From Entoloma clypeatum (lineage: Eukaryota; Basidiomycota; Agaricomycetes; Agaricales; Entolomataceae), in contig OY751492.1 in assembly GCA_963565915.1 (NCBI GenBank), positions 3,534,001-3,598,000 of the forward strand: 64,000 bases of DNA, written 5' to 3'. This document shows, piece by piece, positions 25,329 to 39,000 of the stretch. The notes beneath the pieces are model-generated. The model searched no databases. It saw only the letters and a list, made by a program, of their open reading frames with translations, and was not told the DNA's origin. The position numbers were made by a program, and so were the translations under genes. Positions within the stretch are counted from its first letter, which is position 1, and each line of letters begins with the position of its first letter.

Positions 25329-28300
25329 CTAATCCGACCCCAACTCTCTCCTTGTTCCATCATACTGCAAAAGAGAACCGGTAGTCAGGAACGAGTCAAG
25401 GAAAAACAGAAATAACTGAAACCGCACCTTCTCGAAATCGTCACGCGTCAACAAGCCTCCGTGCAAGATCTTCCCTAAATGCGTCGACTGATATCCCACC
25501 CCTTTCCTGCGCAGGCCAACGAGATCCTTCAGGAATGGCAAAGGGCTGGTACTGAGCTTGCAAATCTCCTCCATCGACCCTCGGCGGTTCTGGGGTTTTA
25601 CGAACCCGTCGCTCTCCCACCACTGCCCATTCTCGCCCTTTGTCTCGTCTCCGACCAGACCCAATACCATGCGGAGATGCATATAGGCAGCATAGTCCTT
25701 GATATACAGTTGTCCCGCAAACAGGTTGAGTTGTGCAATGTCCGTCAAAGATGGCGGTGTCCAAGTAGTCGGCAGGGGTGGGATACAGAAAAAGTCGAGG
25801 TCTTCAAAGGTTTTCATGGTATGTGTTACGCGAGGAGCGTACATGTGGAGATGAACGAATTTGTTTTCTTGAATTAGGGGAAGAAGCTCGTTTGCTTCGT
25901 ATGGACTAAGGGCAATGAGGAAATGTCCCTCTGCCAGCTTCAAGGAGAGCAGCCAATGTACCGGGCGATGGTAATCTTGGGCTGATGAAAGGGACCCAAG
26001 AATCGTAGTAGCAAAGTCCTTGGTCGCCAGAAGAGTTGGAGACCATTCATGATCACCCAGATGTCGAAGAGGCGAGAACAATGGTACGAAAGCGGGAGAA
26101 TCAATAACAAGTATTCCGTTGTTGACGAGGAGGCGGACATGGTGGTGAAGATGATGTGTGGCAGGCTCTGCTTTCCGCGGTCGTTCCACCTGACGCTCTC
26201 GCTCCATTTCATGGCTCACTTCTCTTTCCTGCTCTTCATCGATCTTCACATTGCCCACGGATGAGACTCCCAGGTCTTTCAATCGCACACAAAGCTCGGG
26301 AATCGCAAAAGCGGGATGATCCCTGCCATTCCGCTGTGGTGCGAAGTCGTACATCTCTTCCAATGTACGGGCATCGGGCTCTTCCCAAGACGACCGCAGT
26401 CTCTGGATAGCATCAATTGCAGTCATGTCTGATGCATAGGCGGTCCAGGCCTCATGACGCTTCTTATACTCGACCCCTTGCTGTGCCCAGTGAGCGAGAT
26501 GGTGCTGAACGTAATCACACGTCTCCACCATCACCCACCGTACGATATCCAATGGTCGAATGGTGTGGAGCAGGTTCGAGCTGACCAAAGCGCGTATAGC
26601 ACGATCGACTTCTTGGGGTGCCAGAAAGATTAGCGATTGCCCATGGCCTAGTTTCCTCATCCGCATGCAACCTGGTTCAAATGTATGAGTTTTTTCGGAA
26701 TCACCTGGAGTCACAGATATATATATACCTTGGACTAATCGATCTTTCGTGAGGTGTGGCCCCAGTGTGACGGCAGCTCTGAAGTGTTTCGGGAGACTGA
26801 GATCAGTCCCTCGAGTATGCGCATCATCCAAATATATGCCGCAGACATCCAGCTTCTGGTTGAATTGGGATGATTCCAGGAATTCTGTGGTTCCGTCTCG
26901 GCTCATGACAACAAGCTGATCTTGGTCGTCAAAGAAGACGATGGCTTCAATGTCCGGGGTCAAGGACAGCCAAGTTGAGGCAATTTCGGAGCTCTGCAAA
27001 TCCAACATTTGGGCGCCAACATCAAGCAGGACTCGTACTGGAGGCGATTGGTCGACCATGCATCGTAGGAAATCACGACTTGACAGGGTCTGGCCCTCCC
27101 AATCAAGACAGAAATAATGATTGTTTTCCGGGCGAAGAAGGTAGCCGAGCACCTTTGCATTCGTCCCAAGCTGACCTAGAGGATCGGTTTGGTCTATCAT
27201 TGTCGGAAGCAAGAACCTGTTGTCATTCGTTCCACTGAAGCCGGTCGTAACATGTCCTTTCTTCTCTGCCAGATCCCAGGAGGATGCAGCAAGCCTCCTC
27301 GGAAATTGTTTCGCTTCTTTTGGAAACACAACGTTAGAGAGATAGAAATCGATGACAGCATGGTTCTTGGAAAATAGCGGTACGAGGTACATTTTAAGTT
27401 GGTCTTGGTCTTCTATGTTGACGCCAATAATCTCGTGTAGGAAAGATGGTACTCGACCACAGATGGTGACCCAGGCCTTTAACACGAGTTATGTTAAAGG
27501 GTAAGGGAAAAGTAGATAACGTTTCACCTCGTATTCCAATGCAGGATTATCAAGTTTAGACAAGAGCCGAAAACAGAGAATAACTTCTTCTTGTTGGAGG
27601 CCACCATAGTAGTAACTCAGACAGGTGAGGCCAATTGCGACATCTGGATGTCCAAAGTCTGACCGAAGTGTCGGAACATCCTTGGCGCGGTATGGGACGG
27701 CCAAAAGAGTACGCGTCAGATCGAGACCATAATCAACACGCCAGCGCTTGTTCTGTAGTATGAATCGAAGTATTCCAGACCCTAATAATCCGCGGAGAAG
27801 TAAGAGATATCTCCACAAGCCAGTTTCCCGATAATGGTCAAGTACTAGGGCATCGGTTCCACTATTTTGCTGGCAGGTGATGAATCGCAAGGCTGCTTCA
27901 CGAGCCCTCTCGGGAAGTAGTCTGAAGTGGTCTTGATTCAAGATGTCTTCCGCTACACAATTACTCAGGTGTACCCCGGCAGCGGTCTCCAGAATGCGAA
28001 TGATGGGAAAGATTGCCTCTTCGACTTGTTCAACCTTTAGACCATCCGGATAGATCTCTTGAAGCAGGACGGCATGTTTTCTGGCGCAATGGAGGATTTC
28101 TTGAATCCTCATCCACCGATCCGGGTGATCTTCCAAGGGTTCCTGCATGCCACTCGTATATACAAGCTGGTATTTGACACTCAGAATTTCGTCACTCTCG
28201 TCCAAAATATCTCGGGAATTCTTGAAGAGCCAAGACTGCGATGAAAGCAATGTCCTAGCAACTTTTCCTTCCATCCGAACGGCCATGTCAATTCCCATAA

Positions 28301-31300
28301 GTTTGAAGGAGAGCATGTGCTCTGGTTGTACCACGAGAATACCCCGTTCTCGTCTGCATGATTCAAAGAGCGCCTGAAGCTCTTCGCCGGCGGCCACAGC
28401 CTTCACATCCCTTGAAAACGGCAGGTAGAATATCCGGCGGTTTACAAGGCCACTTAATCGGCGTGAAAGCAGATTAAACATCTGCCTTGCCAGAGGTTTC
28501 AGGACCACAACCCGCGCAAGCTGCTTTCCATCTGCCAGAGCGGAAGAGACGATCGGAACAATGACAGAGGATTTTCCCTCTCCCATATTTAGTTGTAACA
28601 GCGTATTTTCACCCGAACGGGGGGACATCATTTCTTCTGCTACAAGGCGTTGAACGGGCCGCAGCAGGAAGTTGCCCTCGATCTAGGCGATGTAGAATCA
28701 GTTTCACGCTGCAAGACTCAAGAATATTACACAAACCTGTACTAAAAGCCATTCCGCATAATTCTCTGACCCGGAAGGAATTATATCGTTGTTGTACTCT
28801 TTCCAGAAGTCTTCCGTCGATGAAAGGCCAAGGGCTTGATAGCGCACCAGTCTTTGGGCTCGCTGGTAACGCATAAGGCTCTGAGCAAGGATCACAATTG
28901 TTGTCCTCCATCCGTCAGATAGGGGGTACGTGGAAGTCTTTGAGAGTAGGCTGAGCAACAGAGTGAGAGTGAGTCGTGGCCACTGGCCTCCCGTGTATGC
29001 CGCGCTCTCGGCGAGACGGCTAGTATAATGGCGAGGGGATAAGACTTCAATAACATAGCTAAAATTATTGTTGAAGCATTGTTCGCATTCTTCACGATAC
29101 GATTTCAACTGCGCGAGGGAAAACGGTATTTCCTGCATAGCGCCTGCTTCCGCCCGCTGTTGGCTCTGACTTTTACGACTGTTATCAAGTGCCCATCCAT
29201 AGCGACGGCGCAGGGCACACGTATCATCGATGAATTCCTTGAAGAGGAATTTCAACTCGAGGGTATTTGGGTCTTCAATATTTTGGTGATTTCCTTCAAA
29301 CGAATGTTGAAGGGGCTTTGGCGGAGGGAAGAGGGTCCTTGGGGCGTTCCGCCTAAGCAAATCGGCCAGGCTTGGGACAGTATAGCGGGTTGTAGTAGGC
29401 GAGTGCAGCATCGGTGGATTGTATGTTTTGATACACGCTGGAACTTTGTGAGAAGAGTCTGAGCGCACTTGGTCAAGCACCCCTTGAACTTTCTGTACGT
29501 GGTCTCGCAAAAACATGTTTCGGTACCAATGCTGGAAGAGTCCGTTGATTTTATCCTTCAGCGCAGAAGATATTTCAATGACCTGAGGCTCTAAATATGG
29601 TATTCCAGACCAGGAGGGCTGCTTACAAGGCCACTGGGATGCAATCCTTTCGGCGAGCGTTTCCGCATGTGACGAATATGCAGAACGGTGCTCTTTCTCA
29701 CACCGTTTTCGAAAAGCGGCATCTTTTTCACCAGCTCGGCGTGTCAGGTTGCCGGACGAAAATTTCGCCAAGGGAACAGGATTGGTGGCAAATAGTCTAA
29801 CGAGCTTTTCTTTATCCGGTCTAATGCCGACGCTCAGATCATAGGTATCCCACCGAGGGAGATCGATTGTATAAAAGTCCGGTATAGTTGCGAAAGCCAG
29901 CAACGTAGGTAAGAGGTCCTGGATATCGGGTGACTGGTAAGAAAGTGCAGAGAGGCTGAAGGTGAGCCGATATTGCGCCGTGCTCCTTTCGCTCTTGCGA
30001 CAGAGGTCGTACAGAGGCAGCCACAGGTCTTGAATACGGGGGTTTAGATATAGCCGCGAGTATGAAAGAGAAAAGCTCGACTCCATCCGAGATGAGAGAC
30101 TTTGAAAACCTCTAATCCTGCTCCACAAATCTGTCACAGTGGAAAGAGAACACGGCCAGTTCTGCACCATCGCCGAAACATTCGCAGAGAGCTGAATTAC
30201 ATTCGCAGAGGGCGCACCGGATCGGTGTTGAGGGGTGTAATTGGGAGGAGGATACACCTTATCATGTGACGGGGCTGGGACGTAAACAGCATAATCAGAG
30301 GGGTAGAGGTTATAATGGCGGGATGCCGTGCGTTCGTGAAGGTGAGAGTTGTACCCAGGCAGACGGCTTTCAGATGTCTCAAGGTGGTTATCGTCCTTCC
30401 TGAAGATAGACAACTGGTCATTAAACTGGAGGATTGCCCGCACGAGGAAGTAGAAACCCCAATGCTGCGCAAGTGGTCCAATTTTATGCCAGCGTATAGA
30501 CTGCATTACCTTCATTTGTTCAGGATACCACGACCTTTCAGGAGCAAGATCCGCGATTTTGTACAACAGGGTGTGTTCTTCGTCTCCCAGCGTTTGAAAC
30601 GAGAGGCACTTGGCGGAGCCTAATGCGCTCAAGGCCTCTTCAGTACCGGTTCGCCCAGTCAAAGGATCTGGTAGGGGTTGTGCGGTGGACGCATGAAGGT
30701 AAATCTTGTAGAGATCTGCGAGGAGGGTAGTGCCGACCAGGGAACCAAGGTTGGTGTCGATATCGTATTTAAAGTAATGAACTGAGGACAGATTTCCGGT
30801 GTCGATACGTATTCTGATGCTCTGCTGCGAATGAGATTTTCTCTCTGCTTGAACCTCCCCAAAAGGGATAATGACTGAACGTGAGCGGAAGAGTTCTAGA
30901 TCCGGATTTCTCTGCCTCAGGACAAGCTGCGAATCCAAAACGACCATGGTACCAGTGAATTGATCAAAGTCGACGATCATGTCGCGAAAATTCCTAGACT
31001 CCAGCTCAAGGGAAGGGTTCAAAAAGAACGATAATTTATAGCGCGGCAAAGAAGATGAGAGATTGAGCCCGCCACTACCCTCCATAGTGGTGACATGGAT
31101 ATGGTCGGATACCTCCAGCGACTTGAGCCGGTTCGAGATCATCCCAAAAGTTGCGCTTCGTACGTCAATCAAAAACGTGCTGCCCTGTTGCATCGTCGAG
31201 GCGCTTGTTGGCGATGGCGAAAAGAACAGGCGCCAATTGCCTGACGAGGGAGACCATTTATTTTCCAAAGGCCGGAACTCGATCTCCCAGGTGTTTGTGT

Positions 31301-34300
31301 CTTGGCATGGGGATATTCGAAGCCAGTGTGTATATTTCTCGATGAAGTCAGCAGGGAAATCTCGATTGAAGTAATCATGGGGAATCAGCTCGTAGATCTC
31401 CGAGCCGCGTTTCGCGTGGATGACCAAATTTTGCCCTTGAAGCTTGAAATACAACTGGAAAGGTATCAAGATCTAGAAACAGTCAGAGAAACAAGCAGAA
31501 GACTTACGTGAAACTCAGAGGCAGCAACGGGGGTGCGGGTCGCAAAGTCCATTCCAGGAATGTCAGAGGGAATGATATCCAAGATTTTCTGCTTGTATCA
31601 TCAGCTATGACGGAAACGCGGCACGGAAGAATGCGTACCGGTCCTAGAATGCGCAGATAAGTAGGATGTGTCACAATTGAGGATGGTAAACGCTTGAGAG
31701 GCTTTCCATTGATCAAAAGGGCACCATCCAAAAGGTTAAGATGTACTATGAATTGAGTCTGAGAGCTCATTATTGGAGCTGAGGTGGTCACCCATCGATC
31801 ATTGGGATAGGGCAATTGTTTCCATTCCGAGCCTGGCCTGTATTCTGACCATATGGCCATCAGGGCATCGTCGAGTCCTTTGTGCCCCTCCAGTACCATC
31901 CCAGTCTCGCACAACGTAGATGCAAGCAAGTGTGATAAGCGTATGTCTCGTTTAAAACCGAACTGGATCTCATCAGGAGAATGGTCCGGAGGCGAATTGT
32001 CGTGTAACACGATCGAACAATATACAAGCTTCGTGACGTCCGGATCCGAGCAGAGCAGGCGATTAAGGTTGGCGGCGTTTACGTCGTACGTCGCCCGACA
32101 AGTGATGGCTGCATGACAGAGACGACGTCGAAGATCGTTCATGCTTTCCTCGCTGTCTGCATTAGCAATAAGCTTTGAGATCATCTGGACCCATGCAAAA
32201 GCAATTTCCCGGCTACGTCTCAACATGATACATATGGACTCGACCACGCATTCATCCTGAGCAAAATTAAGAAGTTGAGTTCCTAGGAGGATGAGGGTTT
32301 GCAAAGTCACAACGTGCAGCCAATTGCCTTCGATACTGGACAGTAACGCAATCATCTCTGTGAGTAAAGTCGCGCTGAAACGTGGACACTTAAGCAGGAC
32401 ATGCCAGTCGGGATTCCCGGAGAACGAGAATGGGCCCATTTGCATCGCGGCTTGTGCTACAAGCATTTGAACCTCTAACCGAGAAAAGGAGAGGACTCCG
32501 GCTCTCAGCTCTCGCGCAATGTTCAGCCATTGTAGATTTGGTCCACAGCGAAGAGTACTGAACGCCATGTATTCATGTAAGCTGATTTGAGTTGGCACTT
32601 GTGCTTGCTGAGAAATTGCAATGTTGGAAGCATGGGTAGATGTCTCTAAAGCGGCTTGCAACAGACGATAGGGGCCATCAGAGGGTAAGATATACGTGCA
32701 GAGCTTTTCTATCCCACAGTCCGTGAAGGAGTCGATGACCCATCTTCGGTGTTTTGTGTCGAAAAGGGCGAAATTAAGGCCATTATTGACACAAATAGTC
32801 TTCTCAGAAGCTGAAGGAATTTTTTGGGAGGCGTAATGTGATTTGGCAAAAGGTTTCGTGGACGATGCGTATATCACGCGAGAAGTGTCTCCAATGTACT
32901 GGCGTAGAGCGCCGTAGTTCCCTAACGTGACAGGGGGGTCTCCCTGGTTCAGCAGAGGTTTCGAAGGCCTGCATAAGTCATAGAGTATCGTATACGTGGT
33001 AGCTCTCCATGTTTGGAACGAAGATGGACATCTCAGCTCGAACACGACAGCTTTGGCGAGTAAGGCACTTTGTGGGAGGGGCCACTCGTGGACTTGGATA
33101 TCCATCCCGTTCGCTTCCTTCTCAAAACGACACTTGGGGCATTTCTTCAGTCGGTGGCTTTCTTTTCCTTTGCGAAAGGAAGTTTCATGGTTCAAAGATC
33201 TTGCATTCTCCAAAAGTGATTCATATTTCTCTCTCTTCTTCCGAAGTTCACTGCACTTTGCCTCTCGGGTAACGAGGGCTTCGTCCTCTATTTGAGCTTT
33301 AAGAGCTTGAAGTTCCCCTGACGATTCGAAATACCGGATTGTAAAGGAGGTGGCTACAACTTGCTTTTGAAAGACTGATCCATTGCGTGCTCTCGTATGA
33401 CGAACAGAAAGATATGATTGCACGTATCGGAGCCTTTCAATGAGGAGGGAATCCCGAAGCAGCAGTGCCTCCGCGAGGCCTTGAGGGATTTCAGGTGAAT
33501 AATCGAGTAACAGTGGATGTTGAGCCGTTGTGAGCCGATCAAGGGCCACCCACATCTGAAGAATCGTGAGCACCTTGATCGACTCGTTCTCAGGGTTTCC
33601 CGCGTAGTGTTTATCAGCCGTGTCGGCATAAAGAGTAATACAATCAGCCAACATTTTGCAAGCCTGTGCGTCCAAAAGATGGCTTTCAACCCATGAACCA
33701 AGAGCGATTGCGACAAATTGCTCTAAATCCATCAAGGATATAACAGAATCTGCCAAAAATGCACGCGAGAGGTTCGCATGGGTAAAACCGCTTATATGCT
33801 GGAGGGTGCGAGTGAGGCGAGGAAACGTAGCTGGTTGGAATGGCTCCGGTGACACCGCAAGTCGGGCCTCACCAAGGCGACTGCATAGGTATTCCCTTGA
33901 CTTGCAAAGAGAAAGATAGGTGTCGGCCTCTATATTAAGTCTGTCGGGATTCCATCCACTCTCCCATGAGCGTTTCTGAATGGATTGCAATTCATCCCAA
34001 CGGGAATCTAGGATGATAGTGATAGTTTTCATGGCGTGTAACGCTTCCTTCACTACAAACCCCGGTGCTTCTGCTGAGATTTTGCGCAGCCGACGCGCGA
34101 GTTTTGCCCTCATGCAGTATAGAGAATCGCTAACAAGATGGCTGCAATTACGAAGGAGGGGAACGGAAGCCATAAGAAAAATCATGAAGGCTTTGAATAC
34201 GGCTTTCCCTGACTCGGAGGTGCCTCCTGACCTGCATAATATAGTTTGGAGTGCGACGCGAACTATGAGCCAGAGCGATGACCTTCTCCATGGTTTGTAA

Positions 34301-35110
34301 GCATCCTTCCACAAAATATCGTTGCGAGTATGTTTCTCGATACGTTCAATGTCTGCCGGGTGACTACCTTGAAGACCGTGCAGGATAGCTGTGAGGAGAT
34401 CTGTGATATAGTGAGGGTTGGCAGTTTCCCGTGCTTCGAGTACGGCAGATTTTGCCTTCTTGGTCGAGGGGGCGGATGTCTCCAAAATGTCGACATCCAT
34501 GTTTACAAGGAACGACGCCAATTCCCATTGGAAAGCATGATTCATCGCTGTGGTGTCAGGAACGCTGATGGCCGGTCCAGGGAAGGAGCGGACGAGGCGA
34601 CCGATGGTACTCATGACTTCGGAGTTGGGTGGATCCACTTCAAATGACTCGAAAATGACGTTTCCTGTTACTTTGTGGATGATAAAACAGGCGTTTTGTG
34701 CCCGAACAGGGATGACAAGAGCATCTGGTGTGGGGATGAATAGATATATCTTGAGGGTTAGAAAATGGATATACCTCCTAAGGCGAGCTCTCCCATGAAC
34801 AGTCGGAGTTCGTTCTGGTCCAACATACTCGTCGACTGCAGCTTCCGCAGCCTCTGCATCATCTTTACGATCGGGACCCATGATTTTGCTTGAGAATGTG
34901 AAAGGCGAGCTTGGAAAGCCACAGCCCGGTCGATGATGATATCACAAAGGGCAAGGTCTCTTTCGATGTGATAGTCATCACGTTGTGGAAGGCGTATAGG
35001 AAAAAAGACGTGATTGACAATATAATTCAAGGTATCCGTGTCTTCAGCTGTCAAAAGTTAACGCCACTGAAACAGACGGCATCGTGTAGGTGACACTCAC
35101 CAGCTTCCAT
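25329..35110 (-). CDS. Giant DUF6606/DUF3638/DUF3645 protein, tandem copy 2 (3116 aa)
   Basis: Nine exons join in frame: 35110-35101, 35047-34775, 34724-31639, 31588-31508, 31454-28737, 28682-27528, 27476-26729, 26671-25428 and 25364-25329, in total 9351 nt or 3116 residues. It has one exon more than copy 1: a 10-nt first exon (ATGGAAGCTG) followed by a 53-bp intron. The other intron positions and phases equal those of copy 1. The motifs are kept: MEAAEDTDTLNYIVNHVFFP at the N-terminus, CPKC with VHEWPLP, LQLNMGEGKSSVIVP, ILDESDE, VPYRAKDVPTLRSDFGHPDV, HTRGTDL and CMRMRKLGHGQS. Two 3' introns (26672-26728, 25365-25427) are multiples of three without stops, so an unspliced reading would also be open; conservation with copy 1 argues that they are introns. 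The role is as inferred for copy 1: large P-loop ATPase, cellular function unknown. By eye copy 2 is closer to copy 1 than to copy 3. Confidence 0.9.
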
Positions 35111-36085
35111 GTTGTTCGATGGCACATAAAAAAGAAGTGGCTGGTTTGGTCGATGTTCCATGTGGCCACTTCACTCGCAAAGTTGGATAGAGGTTGGTAC
35201 TGAGAGGTGGGATTTGTTCGTCTTTAACGATGGCTGCGGATGGAGACCCCGGCCAGCCTCGAGGGTCCATGATTCGGCGCCTAAGATTCAGAGAGGGCTT
35301 CGTGACTGAGATATCATGGGGTCTGTGGGTTAGGCTTGGCATAAAGTCAACACGACCGGCCATGGGAGGTTGATGGGAGGATCGCGTGAAAAGCTCTACA
35401 TACCTAGCAGGCGTTCCAAAGCCTTAGCTTCTAAGTATTCCCATTCGACCCCTCCGCAGAACATGCAGATTGAGTTTACACGTCGAGCAAGTCGATGTAC
35501 TTTGGCGACGAAGAATCATCGAGAGCGTCGTGTCCGTTGTTGAGTACGTAGTATGTCACGGTATCACCGTGGTCACTCAGCACTCAGTACTAGTACCCTG
35601 CTCACTATCAGTACTCAGTACTCAGGGTGCGGCCTCTATCAAACCTCTACCGTGACCGCCTCCGACAATACGCTTGTGGTCACTCGATGAAGCTTTGAAC
35701 CAAGGCAGAAACTCGGGGAGAAATTGCTGTGCGTTGAGACCATCCCTTCTCAGGTATCTCAGCAGGCTACACTTCCCCTCATGAGGAGTGTGAGGTTGAG
35801 GTTATTAACTTTGTCTCTAATATCACTGTGTCTTGATACTGTAAAGTTGTTCTGCGTAAGTATAATCCAACAATTCATTGATCTTATGGCAAACATTTGA
35901 AGCTTTATCATCGCTGCGCTGTCCATCTCACCTCGTGTACACTTCATGCAACGTACAACATGTTTCTCATATCATATTAATCAGGCCCGTTTAAATAGAC
36001 TCCAATCTGCAATCCAACATTCACTGAATCAGGCATTCCCACATTCACATTGGTCACTTCTATAGATCTAGCATGTTGAACGACG
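35111..36085. promoter_or_regulatory. Intergenic promoter region between giant copies 2 and 3
   Basis: This is 975 bp between two head-to-tail giant genes, holding the promoter of copy 2 and the 3' region of copy 3. Direct repeats built on AGTACTCAG occur at about 35575-35630. A form of the motif shared by all three copies is at 35266-35285. No other gene is supported. Confidence 0.5.
35266..35285 (-). promoter_or_regulatory. Conserved upstream motif, giant copy 2 (shorter form)
   Basis: TCCATGATTCGGCGCCTAAG on the plus strand, about 160 bp upstream of the copy 2 ATG, matches the ATGATTCAGCGCTTA core upstream of copy 3. Both are preceded by CAGCCTCGAGG. The left half (CCAAATC) seen in copies 1 and 3 is missing. 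Confidence 0.35.
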
Positions 36086-39000
36086 TCAACAAAGTGGTGT
36101 GCTTCCTCCCTCGGTGGCGGACCCCGTCTTTCGTTTTGTTCGGTCATACTATGCAGGATCCGAGAATCAGAGGATGAACAAATGAGTAGGAAAAAACAAG
36201 TCGCACCTTCTCAAAATCCTCGCGCGTCAAAAGTCCTCCATGGATGATCCTCCCCATGTGCGTCAACTGATATCCCATCCCCTTCCTGCGTAAGCCGATG
36301 AGATGCTCTAAGAACGGCAATGGACTTGAACTGAGTTTGCAGAGCTCTTGCATCTTGCCGCGACGTTTCTCCGATCTGACGAACCCATCGTTGTCCCACC
36401 ACTGCCCATTCTCGCCTTTCGTTTCGTCTCCGATCAGACCTAACATCATGCGGAGACGCGTGTAGGTATCGTAGTTCTTGAGATATAATTGCCCAGCAAA
36501 GAGGTTGAGTTGCGTGATGTCGGTCAAGGATGGCGGGACCCAACCTTCGGGCAACGGTGGGATGCAGAAGAAATCGAGGTCCTCAAAGGTCTTCATGGCC
36601 TGCGTCACTCGCGGGGCATATATGTGGAGGTGAACAAATTTGCTCGTATGGATCAATGGGAGAAGTTCGTTTGCTTCATACGGGCTGATGGCAATGAGAT
36701 GTTCCTGTCGCTTCAAGGACAGAAGCCAATGTACTGGGCGTTGGTATTTCTCGGCTTCCAAAGCGGAACCAACAATGGTAATGGCAAAGTCTTTCGTTGT
36801 CCAGAGAGATGGAGACCATTCGTGATCACCTCGGTGTTGGAGGGGCGAGAACAGAGGTACGAATGCGGGAGAGCTAGCAATGGTCGCCTCATGAATCTCC
36901 CCGTGTGTCACGAGCTGGCGAATATGGTCGTGCACCAAGTGTTTGGCAGGCCCAGCTGGTGGTGGCCTCTCAACCTGACGCTCCTGCTCTATTTCTTGAC
37001 TCACTTCCCTCTCCTGTTCCTCATCTACCTTCGCGTTGCCAATCAATGAGATGCCCAACGCGTCCAATCGTTCCCGGAGATCATCAATCTCAAAGGCAGG
37101 ATGTTGCCCCTCTTCCTCTATCCTTGATCCGTACATGTCCTCCAAACTCCGGGCATCAGGCTCCACCCAAGACGATCTTAGTTTATCAATGGCGCCTGTG
37201 GCAGATGGGCCTTTCTCATAGGCCGCCCACGCTTCACGTCGTTTCTTGTATTCTACACCCTGATGTGCCCAATGTGCCAAGTGATGTTGGATATAGTCGC
37301 AAGTCTCTGACATCGTCCAATATAGGATGTCCAAGGTCTTGACATTTCCTGAGGGATCCAATCTCGCCGAATCGCGAATAGCTCTATCGACTTCTTGAGG
37401 TGCCAAAAAGACGAGTGATTGCCCGTGACCTAGTTTTCGCATTCGCATACAACCTTGCATACGGACGTGAGCTAATTCAAGAATGAAGTGGAGCCACAAA
37501 AGATGCACCTTGGACTAACCGATCTTTGGTTAGGTGGGGCCCCAGAGTCACTGCAGCTCGGAAGTACTTCGGTAGCCTGAGGTCTGTTCCTCGCGTATGA
37601 GCGTCGTCCAAGTAGATGCCACAGACGTCCAATTTGTCATTGAACTGAGACAAGACGAGGAGTTCTATGTCATGGTCTCTATTCATTACGACCAGTTGTT
37701 CCTCATCAAAAAAGACGATGGCCTCGATGTCCGTCGCCAACGAGAGCCAGGTGCGCGCAATTGTCGTCGTCTGCATATCTAACATTTGAGCACCAACATC
37801 AAGCAGGACGCGTACGGGAGGGGAATGCTCGACCATGAACTCGAGGATATCACAACTAGACAAAAATTGCCGCTCTTTATGAAGACAGAAATAGCGATCG
37901 TTCTCTTGTCGAAGAAGGTAGCCGAGCACTTTTGCGTTGGTCCCCAGTTGATTCACGGGGTCGCACTGTTTTATCGATGTAGGGAGGAGGTCACGGTTAT
38001 CATTTGTCCCACTGAAGCCAGTCGTGATGCGTTCTTTGCTCTCCGCCAAGTCCCACGAAGACGTAGCGAGCCTACTAGTGAATTGTTTGGCTTCCTTTGG
38101 GAATACGACGTTGGAAAGGTAAAAGTCGATGACAGCTTGGGTTTTGCGAAATAGCCTGAGGTGCTCTTCGCGTTGACTCAGGTCATCTAAATTGACCCCA
38201 ATTATTTCAGTTAGGTATTGAGGAACCCCGTTGCAACCAGCAACCCAAGCCTGATGAGAGGCAAAAAACAATGAGTTCAGAGTGTAGGTGAGGGAGTAGT
38301 TGGACATACTTCATATTCCAAGGCAGGATTATCGAGTTTAAACAAGAGTTCAAAGCAGAGATCCAGTTGTTCATCCTTCAATCCACCATAGTAATAGCTC
38401 AAGCACGTAAGCGTCACTGCCACGTCTGGATGTCCAAAGTCTGCACGAAGCGTAGGAACGTCTTTGGCTCGATATGGGACGGCCAAAACAGTGCGGGTGG
38501 GATCGAGACCATAATCGACGCGCCAGCGCTTTTTTTGCAATGCAAATTGGAGAATTCCAAGACCAAGTATCCCTCGCAAATGCAAGAGAGACTTCCATAA
38601 ACCCGTATTCCAAAGACGGTCAAGGACTGAAGTATCGGTTTCATCACCCCTCGCCCCACAGGTGACGAACGATAGAGCGGCTCGACGACTATCCTCAGGA
38701 AGTAGCCTATATTGCTCGATGCGAGCCAAGACATCTTCTGCTACGCGCTCGCTCAGAAGTTTTCCAGCATGTGCGTCAAGTATACGGATGATAGGAAAGA
38801 CTCCTTCCTCGGTGGATTCAACCTTCAAGGCCTGGGGTTTCGTCTCTTGGAGCCAACGAGCATGTGTTTTGGCAGAGTTGAGGATCTTTTGGATCCTGAT
38901 CCAACGGTCTGGATGGTCTTCTAAGGATTCCTGCGCACCACTCGTATATACGAGCTGATATTTAACACTCAATATTTCGTCGCTCTCGTCCAAAATATCC

